Source of the DNA: 66-474 sp051954935 | GTDB taxonomy: Bacteria; Pseudomonadota; Gammaproteobacteria; Xanthomonadales; Rhodanobacteraceae | DNA: 64,000 bases | NCBI GenBank assembly: GCA_051954935.1 | Contig: JBQCHG010000076.1 | Span: 1 to 64,000 of the forward strand | Direction: 5' to 3' | Part shown: piece after piece, positions 33,714 through 42,108 of the stretch | How positions within the stretch are numbered: position 1 is the stretch's first letter | How the letters are laid out: each line of letters begins with the position of its first letter | Program-made: the position numbers and the translations under genes | The notes under the pieces: generated by a model | What the model was told of the DNA's origin: nothing | The model's database searches: none | The model's input: only the letters and a program-made list of their open reading frames with translations

Positions 33714-34703
33714 ATGACAGTCGAACGCAGGAGCGGTCTCTCCTACGCGCAGTTCGTGCGCGAATACATGCTGCCGCGCAAGCCGGTGATCATCACCGAT
33801 GCGCTGGACGAATGTCCGGCGCGGCAAAAGTGGACCCCGGATTACTTCCTCGAACGTTTCGGCGAGCGGCGGCTGCGTGCCGAATCCGGCGAGATGAGCA
33901 TGCGCGAAATCGTGAACGGCGTGCTGCATCCGTCAGCCGATCGCATGCCGTTCCTGCGCGAATCCCCGATTTCGTGGTGGCTGCCCGAGGCGATGGCGGA
34001 TCTCGCGCCATTCCCGCCCTACGTGCATCCCAACTGGCTGACGTATCCGTTCGCGCGCTGGCCGGACGTGCGCCGCAGCGGTTATGCCAGCCGGCTTGCG
34101 CGCACTGCGCAAACCGAGATCAATTTCACCGGCGCCAACAGGCGGTTCGGTGCACTGCATCTGGACCTGTTCTGGACCCATGCACTGGTGATGCAGTGGT
34201 ACGGCGCCAAGAAATTCTTCGTCTTTCCCGTCGGGGACACGAAGCACCTATACCGGAAGCCGGAAGCCTGGATATCCGAGATCACCGATGTCGAGCATCC
34301 CGATTACGCCAAATTCCCCGATTTCGCCAACGCGCACATGATTGAATTCACCCTGCAGGCGGGCGAGGCGTATTTCAATCCGACCGGCTGGTGGCACACC
34401 ACGCGCACGCTGGATGTCTCGATCGCCACGGTGGTCAGCTTCGCCAATGCCAGCAACTGGAAGGAAGTCACCCAGCACCTGTTGCCACCGAATGCGCCCC
34501 TGCGTTCCAGGCTGGGTGCGTTGCCGTATCGCGCCTACCTGCGGGCACTGGGGGTCCGGGCGCTGCCGAATTACGCCTTCCCCGAAACCACCGATCCGGC
34601 GTGGTGCCGCGATTCGCTGGCGCATTTCAGGCGCACCGCGGGCAGGTGGGCAGGCTCGGCCCTGGGTGGCGTACCGGAAGAGGCGATGGCCTCGCGTTAC
34701 TGA
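33714..34703 (+). CDS. Cupin_8/JmjC-like protein, array gene 1
   Basis: 329 aa from ATG 33714, preceded by AAGGA; by paralogy the shared N terminus is M-x-VERRS. The fold is a double-stranded beta helix of the cupin_8/JmjC type. The iron triad is likely His149-x-Asp151 (LHLDLFW) and His228 (GWWHTT). Lysines at 166-167 (GAKKFF) are placed like the 2-oxoglutarate lysine of FIH-type hydroxylases. Known relatives hydroxylate protein side chains; the substrate here is unknown. It is the first of four tandem paralogues and most like the fourth. No signal peptide is visible. Confidence 0.82.
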   Translation: MTVERRSGLSYAQFVREYMLPRKPVIITDALDECPARQKWTPDYFLERFGERRLRAESGEMSMREIVNGVLHPSADRMPFLRESPISWWLPEAMADLAPFPPYVHPNWLTYPFARWPDVRRSGYASRLARTAQTEINFTGANRRFGALHLDLFWTHALVMQWYGAKKFFVFPVGDTKHLYRKPEAWISEITDVEHPDYAKFPDFANAHMIEFTLQAGEAYFNPTGWWHTTRTLDVSIATVVSFANASNWKEVTQHLLPPNAPLRSRLGALPYRAYLRALGVRALPNYAFPETTDPAWCRDSLAHFRRTAGRWAGSALGGVPEEAMASRY

Positions 34704-34749
34704 GACAGGCGTGATCGAAACCACGCTTGACCTTTCGAAGATGGTTGAG

Positions 34750-35733
34750 ATGGAAGTCGAACGCAGGAGCGGTCTTTCGTACGAGGAGTTCGAGCGCGAA
34801 TACATGCTGCCGTGCAAGCCGGTGATCCTCACCGATTCGGTGGACGAATGTCCGGCGCGGCGCAAGTGGACGCCGGAATATTTTCGCGAGCGCTTCGGCG
34901 ATTACCGGTTGCTCACGGTTTCGGGCGAGATGACGATGCGCGAAATCGTGGAGGGGGTGTTGCACCCGGGCACTGGGCGCGTGCCGTTCCTGCGCGAATC
35001 GCCGATTGCGTGGTGGGTCCCGGAACTGATGCCCGATCTAGCGCCCGGCCCATGCTACGGGCGACCCAATTGGCTGACCTATCCGTTCGCGCGCTGGCCG
35101 GACGTGCGCCGCAGCGGTTATGCGGCGCGGCTGACGCGCATCGGCCAGATCGAGATGAATTTCACCGGTGCCAACATGCGTTATCCCACGCTGCATGTGG
35201 ACTTGTTCAAGACCCACGCGCTGCTCGTGCAGTGGTATGGCGCCAAGAAATTCTTCATCTTCCCCGAGGAAGACACGAAATATCTCTATCGCAAGCCCGG
35301 GGCCTGGGTCTCGCAGATTACCGACGTCGAGCATCCGGACCTCGCGAAGTTCCCCGATTTCGCCAAGACGCACATGATCGAGTTCACCCTGCAGCCGGGT
35401 GAGGCGTATTTCAATCCCACCGGCTGGTGGCATACCACGCGTACGCTGGGCGTCTCGATCGGCACAGTGATGAGCTTGGTCAATGCCAGCAACTGGAAAG
35501 AAGTGACCAGGAACCTGCTGATGCCCGATGCTCCGCTGCGCTCGCGCCTGGGCGCGTTGCCGTATCGCGCCTATTTGCGCGCACTCGGGGCATGGAAGCT
35601 GCGCCACTACAGCTTCCCTGACGCCTCCGATCCGGCGTGGTGCCGCGACTCGCTGGCGCGTTACCGGCGGACGGCGGGAAGCTGGGTGGGGCAATCCAAC
35701 GGTGGGGTGCCGGAAGCCGCCGAAAAGGTATGA
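34750..35733 (+). CDS. Cupin_8/JmjC-like protein, array gene 2
   Basis: 327 aa from ATG 34750, chosen because its MEVERRSGLSY start matches genes 3 and 4. ATG 34741 is in frame 9 bases earlier and its ribosome-binding site is equally weak. The HxD motif is LHVDLFK, with Lys where gene 1 has Trp; the distal His is in GWWHTT, and GAKKFF is kept. It shares TRIGQIEMNFTGANMR with gene 3 and so belongs to that subtype. It lies 46 bp after gene 1 and 46 bp before gene 3, which indicates one transcript. Confidence 0.82.
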   Translation: MEVERRSGLSYEEFEREYMLPCKPVILTDSVDECPARRKWTPEYFRERFGDYRLLTVSGEMTMREIVEGVLHPGTGRVPFLRESPIAWWVPELMPDLAPGPCYGRPNWLTYPFARWPDVRRSGYAARLTRIGQIEMNFTGANMRYPTLHVDLFKTHALLVQWYGAKKFFIFPEEDTKYLYRKPGAWVSQITDVEHPDLAKFPDFAKTHMIEFTLQPGEAYFNPTGWWHTTRTLGVSIGTVMSLVNASNWKEVTRNLLMPDAPLRSRLGALPYRAYLRALGAWKLRHYSFPDASDPAWCRDSLARYRRTAGSWVGQSNGGVPEAAEKV

Positions 35734-35779
35734 TGATTCTCTGCGCCAAGGGATGGCGCTCCCGTACAGGGAGGTTGAC

Positions 35780-36769
35780 ATGGAAGTCGAACGCAGAAGC
35801 AATCTCTCCTACGAGCAGTTCGCGCGCGAATACATGATTCCGCGCAAGCCGGTGATCATCACCGATGTGTTGGACGAATGTCCGGCGCGACGCAAATGGA
35901 CCCCGGAATATTTTCTCGAACGTTTCGGGGAGCGCAAGCTGGTCACGATCTCGGGCGAAATGCGCATGCGCGAAATCGTCGAGGGCGTGCTGCACCCGAA
36001 CGGCAAGAACACGCCGTTCCTTCGCGAATCGGCGATCGCTTGGTGGCTGCCCGAAGTGATGGCCGATCTCGTGCCGCACCCGTGCTATGCACACCCGAAC
36101 TGGCTGTCTTATCCGTTCGCGCGCTGGCCCGATGTGCGCCACAGCGGCCATGCCAGCCGGCTGACGCGCATCGGGCAGATCGAGATGAATTTCACCGGTG
36201 CCAACATGCGCTTTCCCACGCTGCACGTGGATCTGTTCTGTGCGCACGCGTTCCTGATGCAGTGGTACGGCCCCAAGAAGTTCTTCATCTTCCCGCCGGA
36301 GGATACGAAGTACATGTACCGCAGGCCCGGCACGTGGGGGTCGCAGGTCAACGACGTCGAGCATCCGGATCTGCAGAAGTTCCCCGATTTCGCCAAGGTG
36401 CACATGACCGAATTCACCCTGCAACCGGGCGAGGCGTATTTCAATCCGACCGGCTGGTGGCATACCACGCGAACGCTGGGTGTCTCGATCGGCACGGCGA
36501 TGAGCTTCGCCAATGCGAGCAACTGGAAGGAAGTGACACAAAACCTCTTGATGCCCGAAGCGCCCCTGCACTCGCGGCTGAGTTCGCTGCCGTATCGTGC
36601 CTATCTGCGCGCGCTTGGCCTCTGGAAGCTGCCGCGTTACGCCTTTCCCGACACCACCGACCCGGCCTGGTGTCGTGAGTCGCTGAAACATTACCGACGC
36701 ACTGCGGGAACCTGGAGGGGTGCATCACAGGGGGGCGTTCCCAGTGAGTCGGCCGTTGCGCAGCATTGA
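35780..36769 (+). CDS. Cupin_8/JmjC-like protein, array gene 3
   Basis: 329 aa from ATG 35780, with a near-perfect GGGAGG ribosome-binding site 6 bases before it, the best in the array. The HxD motif is LHVDLFC, followed by AHAFLMQW, and the distal His is in GWWHTT. In place of GAKKFF it has GPKKFF. It is most similar to gene 2 (TRIGQIEMNFTGANMR, LGVSIGT). The 166-bp gap to gene 4 is the largest in the array and could hold a separate promoter. Confidence 0.82.
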   Translation: MEVERRSNLSYEQFAREYMIPRKPVIITDVLDECPARRKWTPEYFLERFGERKLVTISGEMRMREIVEGVLHPNGKNTPFLRESAIAWWLPEVMADLVPHPCYAHPNWLSYPFARWPDVRHSGHASRLTRIGQIEMNFTGANMRFPTLHVDLFCAHAFLMQWYGPKKFFIFPPEDTKYMYRRPGTWGSQVNDVEHPDLQKFPDFAKVHMTEFTLQPGEAYFNPTGWWHTTRTLGVSIGTAMSFANASNWKEVTQNLLMPEAPLHSRLSSLPYRAYLRALGLWKLPRYAFPDTTDPAWCRESLKHYRRTAGTWRGASQGGVPSESAVAQH

Positions 36770-36935
36770 GCGGGGTCGTGGCGAACGCGATCTCGCCTGC
36801 TTGAGTCATCTACAAAGCTTTCGCACTTTTCGCCGCAGTATCGTCGTGCAGCAGCTTCTCTGCAGGGTCCCGCACGGGCGTGCTCGAGCGGTGGTATTTC
36901 GCGCCAGGGAGTAGGCGCCTTTACAAGGGGTTGAT

Positions 36936-37925
36936 ATGGAAGTCGAACGCAGGAGCGGCCTTTCCTACGCGGAGTTCGTGCACGAATACCTGATGCCTCG
37001 CAAGCCGGTGATCATCACCGACGCCCTGGACGCGTGTCCGGCACGGCACAAATGGACTCCGGATTATTTCGTCGAGCGCTTCGGTGAGCGCCGGCTGCGC
37101 ACGATGTCCGGGGAAATGAGCATGCGCGAAATCGTGGACGGCGTGTTGCGTTTCAGCGGTGACGACGCGCCGTTCCTGCGCGAGTCGCCGGTCTCGTGGT
37201 GGCTGCCCGAGGCAATGGCGGACCTGGCGCCGTTCCCGTGCTATGCACAACCGAACTGGCTGGCCTACCCGTTCGCGCTCTGGCCCGATGTGCGGCGCAG
37301 CGGTTATGCCAGCCGCTTGATGCGCACCGCGCAGATCGAGGTCAATTTCACCGGCGCGAACGTGCGCTTCGGCACGCTGCACCTTGACCTCTACTGGACG
37401 CATGCACTGGTGATGCAATGGTACGGTGCCAAGAAGTTCTTCATCTTCCCGGAGGAAGACGCGAAGTATCTCTATCGCAGGTCCTACGCCTGGGTCTCGG
37501 AGATCACTGACGTGGAGCATCCGGATCTGGAGAAGTTCCCTGATTTCGCCAAGGCCCGCATGACCGAGTTCGTCCTGCAGCCGGGCGAAACCTATTTCGG
37601 GCCGACCGGCTGGTGGCATACCACGCGCACGCTGGATGTCTCGATCGCGACGGCGATGAGTTTTGCCAATGCCAGCAACTGGAAGGAAGTGACCCGGCAT
37701 CTCCTGCCACCCAATGCGCCGCCACGCTCGCGGCTGGGTGCCCTGCCGTATCGCGCTTACCTGCGTGCACTGGAATGGGGAGCTCTCCCGCGTTACGCGT
37801 TCCCCGAGCCCACCGATCCCACGTGGTGCCGCGATTCGTTGGTGCACTTCAGGCGCACCGCCGGCAGTTGGAAGGGCGAGGCATTTGGCGGCGTGCCGGA
37901 AGAAGCGGCGGCGGCGCAGTATTGA
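36936..37925 (+). CDS. Cupin_8/JmjC-like protein, array gene 4
   Basis: 329 aa from ATG 36936, with AAGGGG upstream. The HxD motif is LHLDLYW and the distal His is in GWWHTT. It is most similar to gene 1: both have RTAQ-x-E, THALVMQWYGAKKFF and LDVSIAT. One difference is FGPTGWWH where the other three read FNPTGWWH, two to five residues before the iron ligand. It ends 76 bp before the convergent hemW. Confidence 0.82.
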   Translation: MEVERRSGLSYAEFVHEYLMPRKPVIITDALDACPARHKWTPDYFVERFGERRLRTMSGEMSMREIVDGVLRFSGDDAPFLRESPVSWWLPEAMADLAPFPCYAQPNWLAYPFALWPDVRRSGYASRLMRTAQIEVNFTGANVRFGTLHLDLYWTHALVMQWYGAKKFFIFPEEDAKYLYRRSYAWVSEITDVEHPDLEKFPDFAKARMTEFVLQPGETYFGPTGWWHTTRTLDVSIATAMSFANASNWKEVTRHLLPPNAPPRSRLGALPYRAYLRALEWGALPRYAFPEPTDPTWCRDSLVHFRRTAGSWKGEAFGGVPEEAAAAQY

Positions 37926-38001
37926 AGCCCGGGTAAAGGCATGGCGAAGAGCGTTTCGCCTTCGGTGCTTTGGTGGCTGTTTTCACGCGCCCGGTCGTGC
38001 C

Positions 38002-39183
38002 TCACGCCATGAACAGCTCGATCACGTCATTGAGAAAACGCTGTCCCAATTCGGTGGTGCGCAAGAGGCTTTCGTTATCGTGCAGCCATCCGCGCGCGAC
38101 CGCCTCCTCGAGCGCCGGGCGGATCGCATCGGGCGCAAGTCCGGTGCGCGCGGCGAAATCGTTGAGCGGCGCGCCGTCCATCAGGCGCAGCGCGTTGAGC
38201 ATGTATTCGAACGGAAGTTGTTCGGCAGGCACGTCGTTGTCCCCGCCGATGCGCTGCGGCGCGCCCGCGCTTTCCAGATAGGCCCGCGGGTGCTTCACCT
38301 TCCAGCGGCGATGCACGGCGAGCGCGGCTTCGAGTGCCGAGTGCCGAGTCCCGAATCCCGTAATCTTCCCGTGCGCCCCAGCGCCGATCCCGAGGTAGTC
38401 GCCGAAGCGCCAGTAGTTGAGGTTGTGCAGGCAGCGCCGGCCATCGCGTGCGTAGGCCGACACCTCGTATTGGGCATAACCTGCCTGCGCCAGTCGTGCC
38501 TGACAGGTTTCCTGCATCGTCCACGCGGCATCGTCGTCCGGCAGCGGCGGCGGACTTGCCGCAAATGCGGTGTTCGGTTCCAGCGTCAACTGGTAATGCG
38601 AGATGTGCGCCGGGGCCAGCGTGATCGCCCGTTCGATGTCGGCCAGCGCGCCGTCCAGCGTCTGTTTCGGCAGTGCGTACATCAAATCGAGATTGATATT
38701 GTCGAAACCGGCATCCTGGGCGAGCTTCACCGCGCTCTCCGATTCACCGGATGAGTGGATGCGGCCGAGCGCGCGCAGCATCGCGTCGTCGAAACTCTGC
38801 ACGCCGAAGGAGATGCGATTGACGCCGGCACGCGCATAGCCATCGAAGCGCCCGTGTTCGACCGTGCCGGGATTGGTCTCGAGCGTGATCTCGCATCCGT
38901 GCGCGAATTTCAGCCGCCTGTCCGCGCCTTCGAGGATTTCCGCAATGCGCTCCGGCGCGAACAGGCTCGGCGTGCCGCCACCGAAGAACACGCTGGCGAT
39001 TTCGCGGCCTGCCGTCGCTTCCCCGAAATCCCGCAGGTCTCCGTCCAGGTCGGCGAGCAGCGCGGCCACATATTCGCGCCCCGGCAACTCGCCACGCAGC
39101 CCATGCGAATTGAAATCGCAATACGGACACTTCTTCACGCACCAGGGGATGTGGACGTACAGCGAAAGCGGGAGCGCGTTCAT
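38002..39183 (-). CDS. hemW: HemW-like radical SAM protein
   Basis: 393 aa. ATG 39183 overlaps the rdgB stop (ATGA). The radical SAM cluster motif is Cys15-VKK-Cys19-PY-Cys22, in the HemW form CxxxCxYC. FFGGGTPSL (the SAM-binding GGTP block) and ETNPGT follow, with GVQSFDD and a C-terminal winged-helix HemN_C domain. HemW proteins bind heme and are proposed to insert it into respiratory enzymes. They lack the extra N-terminal residues of true coproporphyrinogen dehydrogenase HemN. It is co-transcribed with rph and rdgB, a common order in gammaproteobacteria. Confidence 0.93.
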   Translation of the reverse strand: MNALPLSLYVHIPWCVKKCPYCDFNSHGLRGELPGREYVAALLADLDGDLRDFGEATAGREIASVFFGGGTPSLFAPERIAEILEGADRRLKFAHGCEITLETNPGTVEHGRFDGYARAGVNRISFGVQSFDDAMLRALGRIHSSGESESAVKLAQDAGFDNINLDLMYALPKQTLDGALADIERAITLAPAHISHYQLTLEPNTAFAASPPPLPDDDAAWTMQETCQARLAQAGYAQYEVSAYARDGRRCLHNLNYWRFGDYLGIGAGAHGKITGFGTRHSALEAALAVHRRWKVKHPRAYLESAGAPQRIGGDNDVPAEQLPFEYMLNALRLMDGAPLNDFAARTGLAPDAIRPALEEAVARGWLHDNESLLRTTELGQRFLNDVIELFMA

Positions 39184-39776
39184 TTCGCCGGACGCAGGGA
39201 TTCGCGCAGGCGCGTCAGCGCCTGCCCGCGATGGCTGATGCGGTTCTTCAGCGCGGGGTCGAGCTCGGCAGCGCTCAGTCCATTGCCGTCGTGCGGCCGG
39301 AACACCGGGTCGTAGCCGAAGCCGCATCGCCCGCGCGGCGCGCGGAGGATGCGCCCCGGCCAGCGTGCCTGCGCGATCAGCGGATCGGGATCGTCCGTGC
39401 GCTGCAGCAACGCGAGCACGCAGATGAAATGCGCGCCGCGTCGGTCGTCGGGCGTGACGTCCAGTTCGTGCAGCAGCTTTTCGATGTTGGCGCGCGAATC
39501 GCCGTGCGCGCCGGCGTAGCGCGCGGAGTACAGCCCCGGTGCGCCGTGCAGCGCATCCACGCACAAGCCCGAATCGTCGCCCAATGCGGGCAGGTTCGAG
39601 GCGCGCGCGGCATGCCGCGCCTTGAGGATCGCGTTCTCGACGAAGGTCAATCCGGTCTCGTCGGCATCGCGGATGCCGAACTGCGATTGCGCGATCAGCT
39701 CGATGCCGGAGCCGGCGAGCAGCTCGCGCAATTCCGCGAGCTTGCCGGCATTGCCGCTGGCCAGCACGATCTGCAT
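39180..39776 (-). CDS. rdgB: RdgB/HAM1 dITP/XTP pyrophosphatase
   Basis: 198 aa. It hydrolyses dITP and XTP to monophosphates, keeping deaminated purines out of DNA and RNA. The nucleotide motif ASGNAGKLAEL is near the N terminus (residues 6-16). The catalytic DDSGLCVDAL block, FGYDPVF and SHRGQALTRL follow in family order. It starts 4 bp after rph and ends overlapping hemW, so rph-rdgB-hemW form one tight operon. Confidence 0.95.
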   Translation of the reverse strand: MQIVLASGNAGKLAELRELLAGSGIELIAQSQFGIRDADETGLTFVENAILKARHAARASNLPALGDDSGLCVDALHGAPGLYSARYAGAHGDSRANIEKLLHELDVTPDDRRGAHFICVLALLQRTDDPDPLIAQARWPGRILRAPRGRCGFGYDPVFRPHDGNGLSAAELDPALKNRISHRGQALTRLRESLRPAK

Positions 39777-39780
39777 GGTT

Positions 39781-40506
39781 TCAGATCGCCAGCGCCGCGC
39801 GTTGTAACGCGATCAGTTCGAAGATGCCTTTCTGGGCCAGTGCCAGCATCGCATCCATCTCTTCGCGGCGGAACGCATGGCCTTCGGCGGTGCCCTGCAC
39901 CTCGATGAAGCCGCCGCCGTCGTTCATCACCACGTTCATGTCGGTGTCGCAGTTGCTGTCCTCGGCGTAATCGAGATCCAGCACCGGCGCGCCGCGATGG
40001 ATGCCCACCGACACCGCAGCCACGGCGCCGAACAGCGGATTGCGCGCGATCAATTTCTTCGCGAGCAGGACATCCACCGCATCCACCAATGCGACATAAG
40101 CACCGGTAATCGCGGCGGTGCGCGTGCCGCCGTCGGCCTGCAATACGTCGCAGTCGAGCGTGATCACGCGCTCGCCCAACGCCGCGCGATCAACGCACGC
40201 TCGGAGCGAACGCCCGATCAGGCGCTGGATTTCCATGGTGCGGCCGCCCTGGCCGCCGCGCGCGGCTTCGCGTTGCGTCCGCTCGGACGTCGCACGCGGC
40301 AACATGCCGTATTCGGCGGTGATCCAGCCCTCGCCCTTGCCGCGCAGCCACGGCGGCACGCGTTCCTCCACGCTGGCGGTGCAGAGCACGCGGGTATCGC
40401 CGAAGCTCACCAGCACGGAGCCCTCGGCGTGGCGCGTGAAGTGGCGCTGGATCGTGACCGCGCGCAACTGGTCGGGCGCGCGGCCGGAAGGGCGAATCGT
40501 GGTCAT
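39781..40506 (-). CDS. rph: Ribonuclease PH
   Basis: 241 aa, full length. A phosphorolytic 3'-5' exoribonuclease that trims tRNA 3' ends. Typical blocks are RPSGRAPDQLR at the N terminus, GWITAEYGMLPRAT, QRLIGRSLRA and DCDVLQADGGTRTAAITGA. The C-terminal EVQGTAEG motif is intact, unlike the frameshifted E. coli K-12 copy. It is the first gene of the rph-rdgB-hemW operon and divergent from yicC, with 66 bp between starts. Confidence 0.96.
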   Translation of the reverse strand: MTTIRPSGRAPDQLRAVTIQRHFTRHAEGSVLVSFGDTRVLCTASVEERVPPWLRGKGEGWITAEYGMLPRATSERTQREAARGGQGGRTMEIQRLIGRSLRACVDRAALGERVITLDCDVLQADGGTRTAAITGAYVALVDAVDVLLAKKLIARNPLFGAVAAVSVGIHRGAPVLDLDYAEDSNCDTDMNVVMNDGGGFIEVQGTAEGHAFRREEMDAMLALAQKGIFELIALQRAALAI

Positions 40507-40572
40507 GCAAGTATCCGCGCAGGGCGCAACAGTTTACCATTCCGCTTCAATGCACCGATTTGGAACTCCGCC

Positions 40573-41433
40573 ATGATCCGCAGCATGACCGCTTACGCGA
40601 ACGCGGAGGAAAACGTCGCGCAGGGCTGGCTGGCCTGCGAACTGCGTGCGGTCAACCATCGCTTCCTGGAAATCGGCGTGCGCCTGCCGGAAGAACTGCG
40701 TGCGCTGGAGCCGGCGCTGCGCGAACGGATCTCCGCGCGCATCTCGCGCGGCAAGCTGGACGTGGGCCTGCGTTATCGGCCACCGACCACCGCGGCCGAT
40801 CTGCTGTTGAATGATCGCGCCACCGAACAGCTTTCCGCGCTTGCAGTGGAATTGCGCGCGCGCTTCCCGGAACTCGCCACCGACTTCGCGACGCTACTGG
40901 GCTGGCCCGGTCTGCTGGTCAAGCCGGAGCTGGACCAGGCGGGCCTCACGCAAGCCGCGCTGGCGCTGCTCGAGCGCACGCTGGACGAATTCATCGCCGG
41001 TCGCCAGCGCGAGGGTGACAAGCTCGCCGTGGCGATCACGGAACGTGTGGACGATATCGCGCGGATCGTGCGCGAAGTGCGCGATATCCTGCCGGAAATC
41101 CGCGCCGCCTTGCGCGCCAAACTGGAAACCCGGCTGGCCGAATTGAAGCAGCCGGTGGAACCGGGCCGGCTGGAGCAGGAGCTGGTGCTGCAACTCTCGC
41201 GCATGGACGTGGACGAGGAGCTCGACCGTCTGGATGCGCATATCGCCGAGGCGCGCCGCGTGCTGGCGTTGGCTGAACCGGTCGGCCGCCGGCTGGATTT
41301 CCTGCTGCAGGAATTCAATCGCGAAGCGAACACGCTCGGCTCCAAGTCGGTGGACGCACGCACCACCCGTGCCGCGGTGGACCTCAAGGTACTGATCGAG
41401 CAGATGCGCGAGCAGGTGCAGAACATCGAATGA
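40573..41433 (+). CDS. yicC: YicC/YloC family endoribonuclease
   Basis: 286 aa. ATG 40573 begins MIRSMTAYAN, the family N terminus; the open frame upstream is the reverse of rph. Conserved features are VNHRFLEIGVRLP near residues 30-42 and a C-terminal GRRLDFLLQEFNREANTLGSKS followed by a VDLKVLIEQMREQVQN helix. Members are reported to cut RNA, including small RNAs. Its stop overlaps the gmk start (ATGA), the usual yicC-gmk arrangement. Confidence 0.93.
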   Translation: MIRSMTAYANAEENVAQGWLACELRAVNHRFLEIGVRLPEELRALEPALRERISARISRGKLDVGLRYRPPTTAADLLLNDRATEQLSALAVELRARFPELATDFATLLGWPGLLVKPELDQAGLTQAALALLERTLDEFIAGRQREGDKLAVAITERVDDIARIVREVRDILPEIRAALRAKLETRLAELKQPVEPGRLEQELVLQLSRMDVDEELDRLDAHIAEARRVLALAEPVGRRLDFLLQEFNREANTLGSKSVDARTTRAAVDLKVLIEQMREQVQNIE

Positions 41434-42056
41434 GCGCCGCCTCGCCGCACGGCACGCTGTTCATCGTGTCCGCGCCGTCCGGCGCGGGCAAGTCCACGCT
41501 GGTCAACGCGCTGCTGGGGCGCGAGCAGGGGATCGCGCTTTCGATTTCGCACACCACGCGCGCGCCGCGTCCGGGCGAGGTCAATGGCAGGCAGTATCAC
41601 TTCGTGGATCGCGCGACCTTTGAGGCGATGGTCGTACGCGGCGAATTCCTAGAACACGCGGAAGTGTTCGGCAATCTCTATGGCACGTCGCTCGCCGGGG
41701 TGCGTGCCCAGCTCGCGGCCGGGCACGACGTGCTGCTGGAGATCGACTGGCAGGGCGCGCAGCAGGTGCGCAAGGCGGTGCCGGGTTGCATATCCATTTT
41801 CATCCTGCCGCCCTCGCGCGCGGAATTGGAACGCCGGCTGCGCGCGCGCGCGTCCGATAACGAGGCGACCATCGAACGGAGGCTGGCCGAATCGCGCGAG
41901 GAGATGTCGCACGCGCACGAGTTCGATTGCGTGATCGTCAACGACGCGTTCGATGATGCGCTGGCTCAATTGCAGGCAATCGTGCGTGCGGTGCGCGCCG
42001 GCGAGCCGCTGCCGCATGAACCGCACGGGAATCTGATAGCGCAACTGCTGGCATAG
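41430..42056 (+). CDS. gmk: Guanylate kinase
   Basis: 208 aa. Phosphorylates GMP to GDP. The P-loop is SAPSGAGKST at residues 14-23, followed by the GMP-binding HTTRAPRPGEVNGRQYHF block and EIDWQGAQQV. ATG 41430 overlaps the yicC stop. In many relatives rpoZ and spoT follow directly; here the mla genes lie between gmk and rpoZ. Confidence 0.96.
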   Translation: MSAASPHGTLFIVSAPSGAGKSTLVNALLGREQGIALSISHTTRAPRPGEVNGRQYHFVDRATFEAMVVRGEFLEHAEVFGNLYGTSLAGVRAQLAAGHDVLLEIDWQGAQQVRKAVPGCISIFILPPSRAELERRLRARASDNEATIERRLAESREEMSHAHEFDCVIVNDAFDDALAQLQAIVRAVRAGEPLPHEPHGNLIAQLLA

Positions 42057-42065
42057 CGACCGCAC

Positions 42066-42089
42066 GCGGCACGCCAAACGGTGTGCCGC
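42066..42089. terminator. Strong hairpin after gmk
   Basis: GCGGCACGCC pairs with GGTGTGCCGC around AAAC, 10 base pairs including a G-T, 9 bases after the gmk stop. No T tract follows. It probably limits read-through into mlaF or protects the mRNA end. Confidence 0.5.
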
Positions 42090-42108
42090 CGGGTAAACTA
42101 GCGCGCTT

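Noticed and set aside
33714..37925. The four cupin-like genes as one pseudogenised or assembly-duplicated gene
   Set aside because: All four are full length with intact iron ligands and differ throughout in sequence, so they are diverged paralogues and not an assembly artefact.
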